Shown: piece after piece, positions 52,619-61,732 of the stretch
Layout: every line of letters starts with the position of its first letter
How positions within the stretch are numbered: the stretch's first letter is position 1
The notes under the pieces: model-generated
Seen by the model: only the letters and a program-made list of their open reading frames with translations
What the model was told of the DNA's origin: nothing
Databases searched by the model: none
NCBI GenBank assembly: GCA_021153565.1
Contig: JAJKJU010000006.1
Coordinates: 1-64,000 of the forward strand
Direction of reading: 5' to 3'
DNA from: Rhizobacter sp.
Lineage (GTDB): Bacteria; Pseudomonadota; Gammaproteobacteria; Burkholderiales; Burkholderiaceae_C
DNA length: 64,000 nucleotides
Position numbers and translations under genes: made by a program

Positions 52619-52846
52619 GTTTTAGTCCTGCGTCGTTTCGTCCAAGCCGCCATCGTGATGCTCGCGGTCGCGTTCATGATGGGGCTGCTGTTCATCCAGC
52701 CAGTGCAGTTTGCCGACACCCCTGTCATGGCCGCTTATCTTTGCCTGATCGCACTGATCTTCGTGTGGATCAATCTCGTGGTGGACTTGCTGTATTTCGC
52801 CGTCGATCCATGGCTTCGAATCGAACGTCGCGTAGGAGCACACTGA
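52619..52846 (+). pseudogene. DppB/OppB-like ABC permease remnant (N-terminal TM joined to C-terminal TM) or small membrane protein
   Basis: LRRFVQAAIVMLAVAFMMGLLFIQPVQFADTPVMAAYLCLIALIFVWINLVVDLLYFAVDPWLRIERRVGAH; no in-frame ATG for the N-terminal part. Confidence 0.45.
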
Positions 52847-52847
52847 A

Positions 52848-54080
52848 GTGTTGCTAGCGGTGGATCCAGCCAAGTCGGGTGCGTACCGGCGCTTGGCCAG
52901 CTGGCATGCTGAGCTGACCGCCTTCCGACGGGACCTGCATGCACATCCGGAATTGGGATACGAAGAAGTTCGCACCGCGGGACGTGTCGCGGAAGCATTG
53001 AAGCTCTTCGGTGTCGACGAGGTCCACGTCGGCATTGGCAAGACCGGCGTGGTCGGCGTGATCCGCGGTGCCGCGCCAGCCATATTGAACACCGATGACG
53101 GCTTGCAGCGTGTGCGAAGCATCGGCTTGCGTGCAGACATGGACGCCCTGCCCATGCGCGAGGAGAACGACTTCGCGTGGCGCTCGTCATCGCAGGGGTT
53201 GATGCACGGCTGCGGTCACGACGGGCACACTGCCATGCTGCTCGGAGCGGCGCGCTACCTCGCCCAAACGCGGCATTTCAGAGGCACTGTCGTACTCATC
53301 TTTCAACCCGGGGAAGAAGGCTTCGCAGGTGCAAAGGCCATGATCGATGACGGCCTCTTCGATCGCTTTCCTGTCGATGCTGTTTACGCGATGCACAATT
53401 GGCCGAGCCTCCCGCCCGGGACCATTGGACTCAATAGCTGGCCGATGATGGCCGCCGCGGATCGATTCGAGATCACGGTGCAGGGTCGCGGTGGACACGG
53501 TGCGCATCCCTACATGGCCATCGACCCGATTCTCGTCGCGGGCCATATCGTTATCGCGGCACAAAGCCTTGTTGCTCGCAACATCAATCCACTCGACAGC
53601 GCGGTGGTGAGCATCTGTGCCATGCATGCCGGCGAACTCGGCGCCTTCAGTGTGATACCGCGCCAGGCGCAGTTGATCGGCACCGCCCGCAGCTTCAAGC
53701 GCGAAGTGCAGGACATGATCGAGGAGCGCCTGGGCCGTCTCGCGGAATCGATCGCGCTCGGGTTCGGTGCCACCGCGCGACTCGACTATCACCGCATGTA
53801 TCCGGCCACCGTCAACACGCCCGACGAAGCGGCGTTCGCTGGTGACGTTGCGGCATTGCTCGTCGGCGAAGACAAGGTGATCCGCGACCTCACGCCGAGC
53901 ATGGGCGCGGAAGACTTCTCGTTCATGTTGCAGTCCAGGCCAGGCGCGTACCTGCGAATCGGCCAGGGAGGCGAAGGCGGGTGTTTTCTGCACAGTCCGC
54001 GCTACGACTTCAACGACGACATCCTTCCGCTCGGAGGCGCGTTGATGGCGGAGCTTGCAGAACAAGCCATGCCGCTGTGA
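52848..54080 (+). CDS. M20 family amidohydrolase/aminoacylase (hippurate hydrolase-like; GTG start)
   Basis: FRRDLHAHPELGYEEVRTA; GLRADMDALPM; MHGCGHDGHTAMLLGAA; MGAEDFSFML. Confidence 0.94.
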   Translation: MLLAVDPAKSGAYRRLASWHAELTAFRRDLHAHPELGYEEVRTAGRVAEALKLFGVDEVHVGIGKTGVVGVIRGAAPAILNTDDGLQRVRSIGLRADMDALPMREENDFAWRSSSQGLMHGCGHDGHTAMLLGAARYLAQTRHFRGTVVLIFQPGEEGFAGAKAMIDDGLFDRFPVDAVYAMHNWPSLPPGTIGLNSWPMMAAADRFEITVQGRGGHGAHPYMAIDPILVAGHIVIAAQSLVARNINPLDSAVVSICAMHAGELGAFSVIPRQAQLIGTARSFKREVQDMIEERLGRLAESIALGFGATARLDYHRMYPATVNTPDEAAFAGDVAALLVGEDKVIRDLTPSMGAEDFSFMLQSRPGAYLRIGQGGEGGCFLHSPRYDFNDDILPLGGALMAELAEQAMPL

Positions 54081-54251
54081 CAGACCCAAGTACTCGGAGG
54101 TTCGCGCAGGAGAAAAATGAAACTGAAATCGACGACCACACCGTCGAGATCGAGGAGACCGCCATGCCCACCCCATCCTGCCGGACACGCTGTCCATCGT
54201 TTACATGATGGGCAAGAAGTGGTCCGTTTGCTGCGCGGCAGAGCGGCCGGC

Positions 54252-55532
54252 TCAGCGTGAGCGAGGCGGCAACAGGTGTTCGCCGCGGAACAGATCTGAA
54301 GGCGTCTCGCGGTCGCGAATCAGCCACGATTCGCTGCCCGACACCATGACCTCGGCGGCCCGGCCGCGGGTGTTGTAGTTGCTGGCCATGGACATCGAAT
54401 AGGCGCCCGCCGACAGCACGGCCACCATGTCTCCCGTCTTGACGTCGAGCATGCGGTCATGGCCCAGCCAGTCGCCCGATTCGCACACCGGCCCAACGAC
54501 GTCGTACTGCACCGGGGAGCCGCCGTGAATTGCGCATGGCACGATGCTCATCCAAGCTTGATACATCGAGGGCCGCATCAGGTCGTTCATGCCAGCGTCG
54601 ACGATGCAGAAGTTTTTCGCCTCGCCGGGCTTCAGGTAAAGCACTTCGCTCACCAGCACGCCAGCATTGCCGACGAGTGAGCGACCCGGCTCGAAAAGAA
54701 TCTTGCGATGACCATGGCCGCGTGCATCGATGCGTTCGAGAAGTGCTGCGACGAGTGCATCCGCGGCCGGCGGCTTCTCGTCGGTGTAAGTGATGCCGAG
54801 CCCGCCGCCGAGGTCGAGGTGATGCAGTTTGATGCCATGAGATTCGACCGCTTCAATCAAGTCGAGCACGCGATCGAGGGCGTCGACGTAGGGCCTGACC
54901 TCGGTGATCTGCGAACCGATGTGACAGTCGATGCCCGCCACATCGATGCCTCGGAGAGAGACCGCGTGCAGGTACACCTTGACGGCACTCAGGTGCGCAA
55001 CGCCGAACTTGTTGCCCTTGAGTCCCGTCGAGATGTAGGGGTGCGTTCCCGCGTCGACGTCGGGGTTCACGCGCAGGCTGACGCGCGCAGTGCGACCGGC
55101 TTGCGTGGCGACGGCCGAGAGCACATCCAGCTCGGCTTCGCTCTCGATGTTGAAGCACATCACGCCAGCGTCGAGCGCTTGGCGCATTTCTGCCCGCGTC
55201 TTGCCCACGCCCGAGAAGACGATCTTGGCCGGATCGGCGCCGGCAGCAAGCGCGCGATCGAGTTCGCCGCCTGACACGATGTCAATACCGCAACCTGCCT
55301 CGACGAAAGTCTGCAGTACTGCGAGGCTCGAATTGGCCTTCATTGCGTAGCAAATGAGGTGATCTCGTCCACGCAGTGCGCGCTGATACGCGTCAATCGC
55401 CTCGAGCATCGACGCCTGCGAATACACATACAAGGGCGTCCCGTGGCGCGTGGCCAGGTCGGAAAGGGCACAGTCTTCGAGATGCAGCGTGTCGCCGCGA
55501 TAGGCGACATGCGGCGAACCAGGCAGCATCAT
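54252..55532 (-). CDS. lysA: Diaminopimelate decarboxylase
   Basis: YAMKANSSLAVLQTFVEAGCGIDIVSGGEL; HIGSQ; FEPGRSLVGNAG; CESGDWLG. Confidence 0.97.
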   Translation of the reverse strand: MMLPGSPHVAYRGDTLHLEDCALSDLATRHGTPLYVYSQASMLEAIDAYQRALRGRDHLICYAMKANSSLAVLQTFVEAGCGIDIVSGGELDRALAAGADPAKIVFSGVGKTRAEMRQALDAGVMCFNIESEAELDVLSAVATQAGRTARVSLRVNPDVDAGTHPYISTGLKGNKFGVAHLSAVKVYLHAVSLRGIDVAGIDCHIGSQITEVRPYVDALDRVLDLIEAVESHGIKLHHLDLGGGLGITYTDEKPPAADALVAALLERIDARGHGHRKILFEPGRSLVGNAGVLVSEVLYLKPGEAKNFCIVDAGMNDLMRPSMYQAWMSIVPCAIHGGSPVQYDVVGPVCESGDWLGHDRMLDVKTGDMVAVLSAGAYSMSMASNYNTRGRAAEVMVSGSESWLIRDRETPSDLFRGEHLLPPRSR

Positions 55533-55741
55533 TTTGAGGGGGAAGGTGAGGAAGCGGAGGAGGGTGGCTCGACTGCGGTCGAAGCCGAGGCGCGAACCGG
55601 CTGGATACCGGTGGAGACGGGTTGAGCAAGTGTCAGTGGGCCCTTTTGCCCGCAGGCACCAAGCACCAGGATAGCGGCGAAAGAGCCTGCTGCCGTCATC
55701 GTGACAACCCTGGGGGATAAACTGCGACGGCATTTCAACAT
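55529..55741 (-). CDS. lptM: LptM/YifL-like small lipoprotein
   Basis: Lipobox LGAC followed by GQKGPLTL; adjacent to lysA and cyaY. Confidence 0.8.
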   Translation of the reverse strand: MLKCRRSLSPRVVTMTAAGSFAAILVLGACGQKGPLTLAQPVSTGIQPVRASASTAVEPPSSASSPSPSK

Positions 55742-55759
55742 CCCGCAATTTTACCGACC

Positions 55760-56119
55760 ATGCCTGCCCAGATTGCCCCGACTCCGCTGACGGACAGCGA
55801 ATACCACGTCAAGACTGCCGCTGTGCTCGCGTGCATCGAGGTGGCGGTGGATAGCTTTCTGCAGAACGACGTGGTCGATATCGACGCGAATCGGGCTGGT
55901 GGGCTTCTGGAGCTGGGATTTCCGAATGGCAGCAAGATCGTGCTCAATACGCAGCCGCCCCTGCATGAGCTGTGGATGGCAGCGCGCTCCGGCGGCTACC
56001 ACTACAAGCATGCGAACGGCCAATGGCTCGATCGCGAGGGCCGAGAGTTCTTCGAGGCGCTGTCGACTTGCGCGAGCGAACAGGCCGGAGTCTCGTTGAG
56101 GTTCGCGCCACCGGCTTGA
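55760..56119 (+). CDS. cyaY: Iron donor protein CyaY (bacterial frataxin)
   Basis: LTDSEYHVKTAAVLACIEVAVD; GSKIVLNTQPPLHELWMAARSGGYHYK. Confidence 0.95.
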   Translation: MPAQIAPTPLTDSEYHVKTAAVLACIEVAVDSFLQNDVVDIDANRAGGLLELGFPNGSKIVLNTQPPLHELWMAARSGGYHYKHANGQWLDREGREFFEALSTCASEQAGVSLRFAPPA

Positions 56120-56149
56120 TGCGTTGCGAAGGCGCCGCTCGGTTGTCGA

Positions 56150-58519
56150 TCAGCGCTTGAACAAATCGAGGATGCTCTTGCGCTCCTCCTCGGTCGGCAT
56201 CGTCGGCAGTTTGTCTTCGAGACCCACGCTGCTCACCCCGGTGCCGTGGGTGTATTCCTCGTAGTACCACTCGCCATTGATATTGACGACGCCTTCGGGC
56301 GCGGGTGGTTCTTCGATGGGAATGCCTTTCAAGGCATAGCGCATGTAGTCGATCCAGATCGGCAGCGCAAGTCCGCCCCCCGTTTCGCGGTCGCCCAGCT
56401 TGTGCGGGTTGTCGTAGCCGATCCAGACAATCGCGGCCAGATGCGGCTGGTAGCCCGCAAACCAGGCGTCCATCGAATCGTTGGTCGTGCCGGTCTTGCC
56501 ATACACGTCGGGTCGCTTCAGCTTCTCCTGCGTGCCGGCAGCGGTGCCGGAACGGGTCACCTCCTGCAGAAGGCTCGTCATGACGAATGCATTGCGCGCG
56601 TCGAGCGTGCGCATCGATTCATCCAGGGCCGGCGGTTTAACCTCGGTCAGCACCTTGCCCTTGTGATCGGTCAGCTTGCCGATAAGGTATGGGTTGAGTC
56701 GATAGCCACCGTTGGCGAAAACCGAATACGCACTTGCCACTTGCAAAGGTGTGACTGAGCCAGCACCCAATGCCATCGTGAGATAGGCCGGGTGCTTATC
56801 TGCTTCGAAGCCGAATCGTGTTATCCACTCTTGCGCGTAGGGCGCGCCGATCGACTTGAGAATGCGGATCGACACCATGTTCTTCGACTTCTTGAGAGCC
56901 GTGCGGAGCGACATCGGGCCTTCGAACTTGCCGTCATAGTTCTTCGGCTCCCACGGCTGGCTGCCGGTGGTGCCAGCGTCGAAGAACAAGGGCGCGTCGT
57001 TGACGACAGTCGCCGGCGTGAAGCCTTTTTCGAGGGAAGCCGAGTAGATGAAGGGCTTGAAGCTTGATCCGGGCTGTCGCCAAGCCTGCGTCACGTGATT
57101 GAACTTGTTCTTCGCGTAGTCGAAGCCGCCGACCAGGGCATGGACGGCACCGGTGCGTGGATCGACCGAGACGAAAGCACCCTCGACTTCAGGCAGCTGG
57201 GTGATGAACCAGTCGTTCTTCGGTCCACCCTTCACGAGTCGAATCACCGCGCCTGGGCGAATCTGAGTCTTCGGATTGGCCTTGTTCGACAGCCCAGAGG
57301 CTGCAGGCTTCAGGCCTTCGCCGACGATCGTCGCCGACTCGCCGTTTTGCAGCACGGCCACGACCTTTTTCGGACCCGCTTCGATGGCCACCGCAGCCTT
57401 GATCTCGTCGTTGTCCGGATGATCGACGAGGGCTTCTGCAATCCGCGCATCGAGCTCCTTCGAGTTTCCCGGAAGATCGATGTAGGCCTCGGGGCCCCGA
57501 TATACCTGGCGGCGCTCGAAGTCCATGATCCCGTTTCGCAGCGCCCGGTAAGCGACCATCTGCTCGCCGGAATCGATGGTCAGGTACACGTTCAGCCCAC
57601 GTGTATAGGCTTCTTCACCGTACTGCGCGAAGATCAGTTGCCGCGCCGCTTCGGCCACGTATTCGGCATGAACTGGCACGTCGGCTGGCGCACGATAGCG
57701 AAGCTTTTCCAGGCGTGCGAGGTCGTGCTGTTCCGGCGTGATGAACCCGTTCTCCAGCATGCGGTCGATGATGTATAGCTGTCGCACCGTAGCGCGCCGA
57801 GGGTTGGTGATGGGGTTGTAGGCTGAAGGCGCCTTGGGCAGCCCCGCAAGCATCGCCGCTTCGGCAATGGTGATGTCCTTGAGCGGCTTGCCGAAGTAGA
57901 TCTCACTCGCCGACGAGAAGCCGTAGGCCCGCTGGCCGAGGAAGATCTGGTTCATGTAGACCTCCAGAATCTGCGGCTTCGTGAGCTGGCTCTCGATCTT
58001 GAGCGCGAGAAGAATCTCGTAGATCTTGCGGGTGAAGGTCTTCTCCGTCGACAGATAGAAGTTGCGAGCAACCTGCATGGTGATGGTGGAGGCGCCCTGG
58101 CTGCGAGCTTCGCCGAACTGCGCGAAGGCGGCGCGCACCACGCCCTTGTAGTCCACGCCGCTGTGTTCGTAAAAGCGCGAGTCTTCGATGGCGAGCACGG
58201 CCTGCTGCATTACCTTCGGGATTTCGCCGATGGGCGTGAAATTGCGTCGCTCCTCGCCAAACTCACCGACCAGAACGCCGTCCGCGGAGAAGATGCGCAT
58301 CGGAAGCTTCGGGCGGTAGTCAGTGAGGCTCGCAGTTTCGGGCAGGTTCGGATAGGCCACCGCCAGCGCTATGGCGGCAAGCATCAATATCGACAAGATG
58401 GCCGCGAGGCCCAGGCCAGCCAGCCAGGTGAGGGTTCGGGCAATCCACTGCCCCCAAAGTGGCAGAGATGAATGAGACTTGCGCGGGGGCCGTTTGGCTT
58501 CGTGCTCGGATGAGCTCAT
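56150..58519 (-). CDS. mrcA: Penicillin-binding protein 1A
   Basis: AIEDSRFYEHSGVDYKGVVRA; GASTITMQVARNFYLS; transpeptidase KTGTTNDSMDAWFAG. Confidence 0.96.
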   Translation of the reverse strand: MSSSEHEAKRPPRKSHSSLPLWGQWIARTLTWLAGLGLAAILSILMLAAIALAVAYPNLPETASLTDYRPKLPMRIFSADGVLVGEFGEERRNFTPIGEIPKVMQQAVLAIEDSRFYEHSGVDYKGVVRAAFAQFGEARSQGASTITMQVARNFYLSTEKTFTRKIYEILLALKIESQLTKPQILEVYMNQIFLGQRAYGFSSASEIYFGKPLKDITIAEAAMLAGLPKAPSAYNPITNPRRATVRQLYIIDRMLENGFITPEQHDLARLEKLRYRAPADVPVHAEYVAEAARQLIFAQYGEEAYTRGLNVYLTIDSGEQMVAYRALRNGIMDFERRQVYRGPEAYIDLPGNSKELDARIAEALVDHPDNDEIKAAVAIEAGPKKVVAVLQNGESATIVGEGLKPAASGLSNKANPKTQIRPGAVIRLVKGGPKNDWFITQLPEVEGAFVSVDPRTGAVHALVGGFDYAKNKFNHVTQAWRQPGSSFKPFIYSASLEKGFTPATVVNDAPLFFDAGTTGSQPWEPKNYDGKFEGPMSLRTALKKSKNMVSIRILKSIGAPYAQEWITRFGFEADKHPAYLTMALGAGSVTPLQVASAYSVFANGGYRLNPYLIGKLTDHKGKVLTEVKPPALDESMRTLDARNAFVMTSLLQEVTRSGTAAGTQEKLKRPDVYGKTGTTNDSMDAWFAGYQPHLAAIVWIGYDNPHKLGDRETGGGLALPIWIDYMRYALKGIPIEEPPAPEGVVNINGEWYYEEYTHGTGVSSVGLEDKLPTMPTEEERKSILDLFKR

Positions 58520-58712
58520 GGGACTCCAATGATGCTGCCAGGAATTATAGGAACTCGGTTACAGCTGATTCGGGGGTAGCGTGAATTGGTTCGCAACCAA
58601 GCGTGAGTCGACTGCAAAACTTCTCAGGGTTCTCCTTGAAAATAGCGGCTTAATCGGTGCGAACCCGTCTTGGTTTTGCAACGGGACGGGGGTCCTGGAA
58701 GCGGAAATCTCG

Positions 58713-58741
58713 TTGTGGGGCAAAGACTTTACTGCTAGCAT
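58713..58741 (+). promoter_or_regulatory. Putative pilM promoter TTGTGG-17-TAGCAT
   Basis: -35 58713-58718, -10 58736-58741. Confidence 0.35.
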
Positions 58742-58761
58742 TGAAGTAACTTATTAACAGT

Positions 58762-58788
58762 CCAGTGCAGCCTTTCGAGGCTGCCTGG
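58762..58788 (+). promoter_or_regulatory. UUCG-tetraloop hairpin in the pilM leader adjacent to the ribosome-binding site
   Basis: ccag-t-gcagcct-ttcg-aggctgc-ctgg, 11 bp with one bulge, followed by gagaggg and GTG start at 58800. Confidence 0.5.
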
Positions 58789-58799
58789 GAGAGGGCGTT

Positions 58800-59879
58800 G
58801 TGAGCTTTCTGGACACGTTGTTGGGTCGCAAACATCCACCGATGATCGGGTTGGACGTTAGCTCGTCCAGCGTCAAATTGGTGGAGCTATCTCAAAATCC
58901 TTCCGGTGAATATGTCCTGGAGCGATTTGCCGCCGAAAGCTTCGAAAAAGGCTGGATTCAAGACGGCCAAATCGAGAAATTCGACGAAGTGGCGGACGCC
59001 GTCAAACGGGTCGTCTCCAAGAGTGGCACCAAGACCAAGAACGTCGTCATGGCCATGCCCCAGTCGGCGGTCATTACGAAGAAGATCATGCTTCCCGCAG
59101 GACTGCGCGAGGAAGAACTCGAGCTTCAGGTCGAATCCGAAGCCAACCAGTACATCCCCTTTTCGCTCGACGAAGTGAGCCTCGACTTTTGCGTCATTGG
59201 TCCGAGCCCCACCTCGGTCGGCGACGTCGAGGTCCTGATCGCCGCGTCTCGCAAGGACCGCGTGCAGGATCGCCAGGGCCTCGCCGAAGCAGCGGGGCTG
59301 AAGCCAATGGTGCTCGACATCGAGTCGCATGCGTCCCGTCTCGCGATGAGTCGCGTCGTGGCGACTTTGCCGAATGAAGGCCGCGACGCCCTGGTTGCCC
59401 TCTTCGAAATTGGAGCCGACACGACCAGTCTCAAAGTCCTGCGCGACGACGAGATGCTCTACGACCGTGACCAAGCCTTTGGCGGATCGCAGCTCACGCA
59501 GCTCATCTCGCGCCAATATGGGTTTTCGTTCGAGGAGGCCGAGCAGAAGAAGCTGGCCGCCGACCTGCCCGACGACTACGAGACATCCATCCTCGCGCCA
59601 TTCGTCGACAGCCTTTCGCAGGAAATCGGGCGCGCGCTGCAGTACTTCTTTACCAGTACGCCACATCACAAGGTCCACTACGTGATGCTCGCCGGTGGAA
59701 CGGCCACGCTGCCGGGTCTCAAGGACCGCGTGACCGAGCTCACCGGTTTTGCATCGATGGTGGTCAACCCATTCGACAATATGAAGCTTGGCAGCGCCGT
59801 GCGTGAGAGCAAGCTGCGCCGTGAGGCACCGTCATACCTGACGGCCTGCGGCCTGGCGATGCGGAGGTTCCTGCAGTGA
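58800..59879 (+). CDS. pilM: Type IV pilus assembly protein PilM (GTG start)
   Basis: MIGLDVSSSSVKLVELSQNPSGEYVLERF; actin-like fold. Confidence 0.95.
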   Translation: MSFLDTLLGRKHPPMIGLDVSSSSVKLVELSQNPSGEYVLERFAAESFEKGWIQDGQIEKFDEVADAVKRVVSKSGTKTKNVVMAMPQSAVITKKIMLPAGLREEELELQVESEANQYIPFSLDEVSLDFCVIGPSPTSVGDVEVLIAASRKDRVQDRQGLAEAAGLKPMVLDIESHASRLAMSRVVATLPNEGRDALVALFEIGADTTSLKVLRDDEMLYDRDQAFGGSQLTQLISRQYGFSFEEAEQKKLAADLPDDYETSILAPFVDSLSQEIGRALQYFFTSTPHHKVHYVMLAGGTATLPGLKDRVTELTGFASMVVNPFDNMKLGSAVRESKLRREAPSYLTACGLAMRRFLQ

Positions 59880-60508
59880 TCCTCATTAACCTACTCCCGC
59901 ACAGGGAGGAAAGGCGCAAGCGGCGCAAGGCAGCGTATTTCATCGGTTTGGGCGTGTCTGCGGCCGTCGGCTTGGCGGTCGTCGGAATCTGGTTCCTCGT
60001 CTTGCAGCAGCTCACGTCATCGCAACGCGATCGCAATGCCTACCTGGGCGGCGAAATCAAGAAGCTCGAAGTCCAGATCAAGGACATCGCGACCCTGCGT
60101 GCCGAAATCGAATCGCTAAAGGCGCGCCAGAAGGCGGTCGAAGATTTGCAGATCGATCGCAATGTGCCGGTTCACGTGCTTAATGAGCTGGTGAAGCAGA
60201 CTCCGGAAGGGGTGTATTTCACTTCGGTGAAGCAGGACGGTCAGACCCTGAACGTCAACGGCGTTGCCCAGACTAACGAGCGCGTCTCGGAGTTCCTGCG
60301 CAATACCGCCAACAACTCTGAATGGCTCGTCAAGCCCGAACTCGTCGAGATCAAGGCATCGACGACGAGCGCTGGACGGGACCAGAAGCGGCTCTTTGAC
60401 TTCGGGGTGCGTCTGACGGTGAAGCGTCCGCAGGACAAGGCGACGGCCGATGCAATACCGGCCGCGAAGCCGGCAAGTTCGGCTGCGGTCGCAGCGAAGA
60501 AAGCCTGA
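59876..60508 (+). CDS. pilN: Type IV pilus assembly protein PilN
   Basis: MILINLLPHREERRKRRK. Confidence 0.95.
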   Translation: MILINLLPHREERRKRRKAAYFIGLGVSAAVGLAVVGIWFLVLQQLTSSQRDRNAYLGGEIKKLEVQIKDIATLRAEIESLKARQKAVEDLQIDRNVPVHVLNELVKQTPEGVYFTSVKQDGQTLNVNGVAQTNERVSEFLRNTANNSEWLVKPELVEIKASTTSAGRDQKRLFDFGVRLTVKRPQDKATADAIPAAKPASSAAVAAKKA

Positions 60509-60515
60509 GTCCGAC

Positions 60516-61196
60516 ATGGCAAACAAGAATGTGAATGTCGATCTGAACTCGGTCTTCGAGGGGGCGGCCGCGCAGTTTCGCGGGCTGAATCCCAATGAAC
60601 CCGGTCAGTGGCCCGCGCTGCCCAAGGCGGTGACCTGGTCGATTCTTTGTATTGCTGTGGTGGTCGTTGGCTGGTTTTTTCTGTTGTCGAGTGCCAACGA
60701 CGAACTCGAGGCAGAGCGGGCCAAGGAGCCTGCGCTCAAGACCGACTATCGCAACAAGCTCGCGCAGGCTGTGAACCTGCCTGAACTCCGCAAGCAGAAG
60801 CTGCAGGTCGAAGAGTACGTGACCCAACTTGAGAAGCAATTGCCTGGCAAGGCCGAAATGGACGCGCTGCTTTCGGACATCAATACTGCCGGTCTCGGCC
60901 GAGGTCTGCAATTCGAGTTGTTCCGTCCAGGTCAGGTCGTCGTGAAAGACTACTACGCGGAGTTGCCGATTTCGATCAAGGTGACGGGGCGGTATCACGA
61001 CATCGGGGCTTTCGCAGCCGATGTGGCCAATCTGTCGCGCATCGTCACGCTTCACAACATGAATATCACCGGTGCCAAGGATCCCACCAGCGCCTTGTCC
61101 ATGGAGGCGACTGCACGGACTTATCGCTACCTCGATCCTGCCGAAGTCGAGTCGGTCCGCAAGGCGAACGAGAAGCCGAAGGCGGGTGCCAAATGA
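60516..61196 (+). CDS. pilO: Type IV pilus assembly protein PilO
   Basis: Position; SDINTAGLGRGLQFELFRPGQVVVKDYYAELPISIKVTGRYHDIG. Confidence 0.94.
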   Translation: MANKNVNVDLNSVFEGAAAQFRGLNPNEPGQWPALPKAVTWSILCIAVVVVGWFFLLSSANDELEAERAKEPALKTDYRNKLAQAVNLPELRKQKLQVEEYVTQLEKQLPGKAEMDALLSDINTAGLGRGLQFELFRPGQVVVKDYYAELPISIKVTGRYHDIGAFAADVANLSRIVTLHNMNITGAKDPTSALSMEATARTYRYLDPAEVESVRKANEKPKAGAK

Positions 61197-61732
61197 TCAC
61201 GAGATTTAGTCTCGGCACATTGGCCGCATCAATGCTTGTGGCGTCTCTTGCAGCGTGCTCTGGCGAGCAGGACGAATTGGCTCAGTGGATGGAGCAGCAA
61301 AAGCACGAGGTCAAGCCGAGTGTGCTGCCATTGTCGCCGCCAAAGAAGTTCGATCCACAACCCTATTTGGCCCTTTCGGGCGTCGACCCCTTCAGCCAAC
61401 AAAAGTTGACCGTGGCCCTCAAGCAGGAAGCCCGACAGCCGAATTCCATGTTGGCGGCGGAAATCAACCGGCGCAAAGAACCCTTGGAAGCCTACCCCTT
61501 GGACGGAATGTCGATGGTTGGCAGCGTGGCGAAGCACGGTCAGCCGTATGCCCTGCTGAAAGTGGACAGCCTGCTGTATCAGGTCAAGGTCGGTGACTAT
61601 CTCGGGCAGAACTACGGAAAGATCACCAAGATCACCGAAACCGAAATTTCCCTGAGAGAGATTGTTCAGGATGCGGCTGGCGAATGGATTGAGCGTCCGG
61701 GCTCACTCCAGCTCCAGGAGAAATCGCGATGA
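61193..61732 (+). CDS. pilP: Type IV pilus lipoprotein PilP
   Basis: Lipobox LAAC; YPLDGMSMVGSV; VKVGDYLGQNYGKITKI. Confidence 0.94.
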   Translation: MITRFSLGTLAASMLVASLAACSGEQDELAQWMEQQKHEVKPSVLPLSPPKKFDPQPYLALSGVDPFSQQKLTVALKQEARQPNSMLAAEINRRKEPLEAYPLDGMSMVGSVAKHGQPYALLKVDSLLYQVKVGDYLGQNYGKITKITETEISLREIVQDAAGEWIERPGSLQLQEKSR

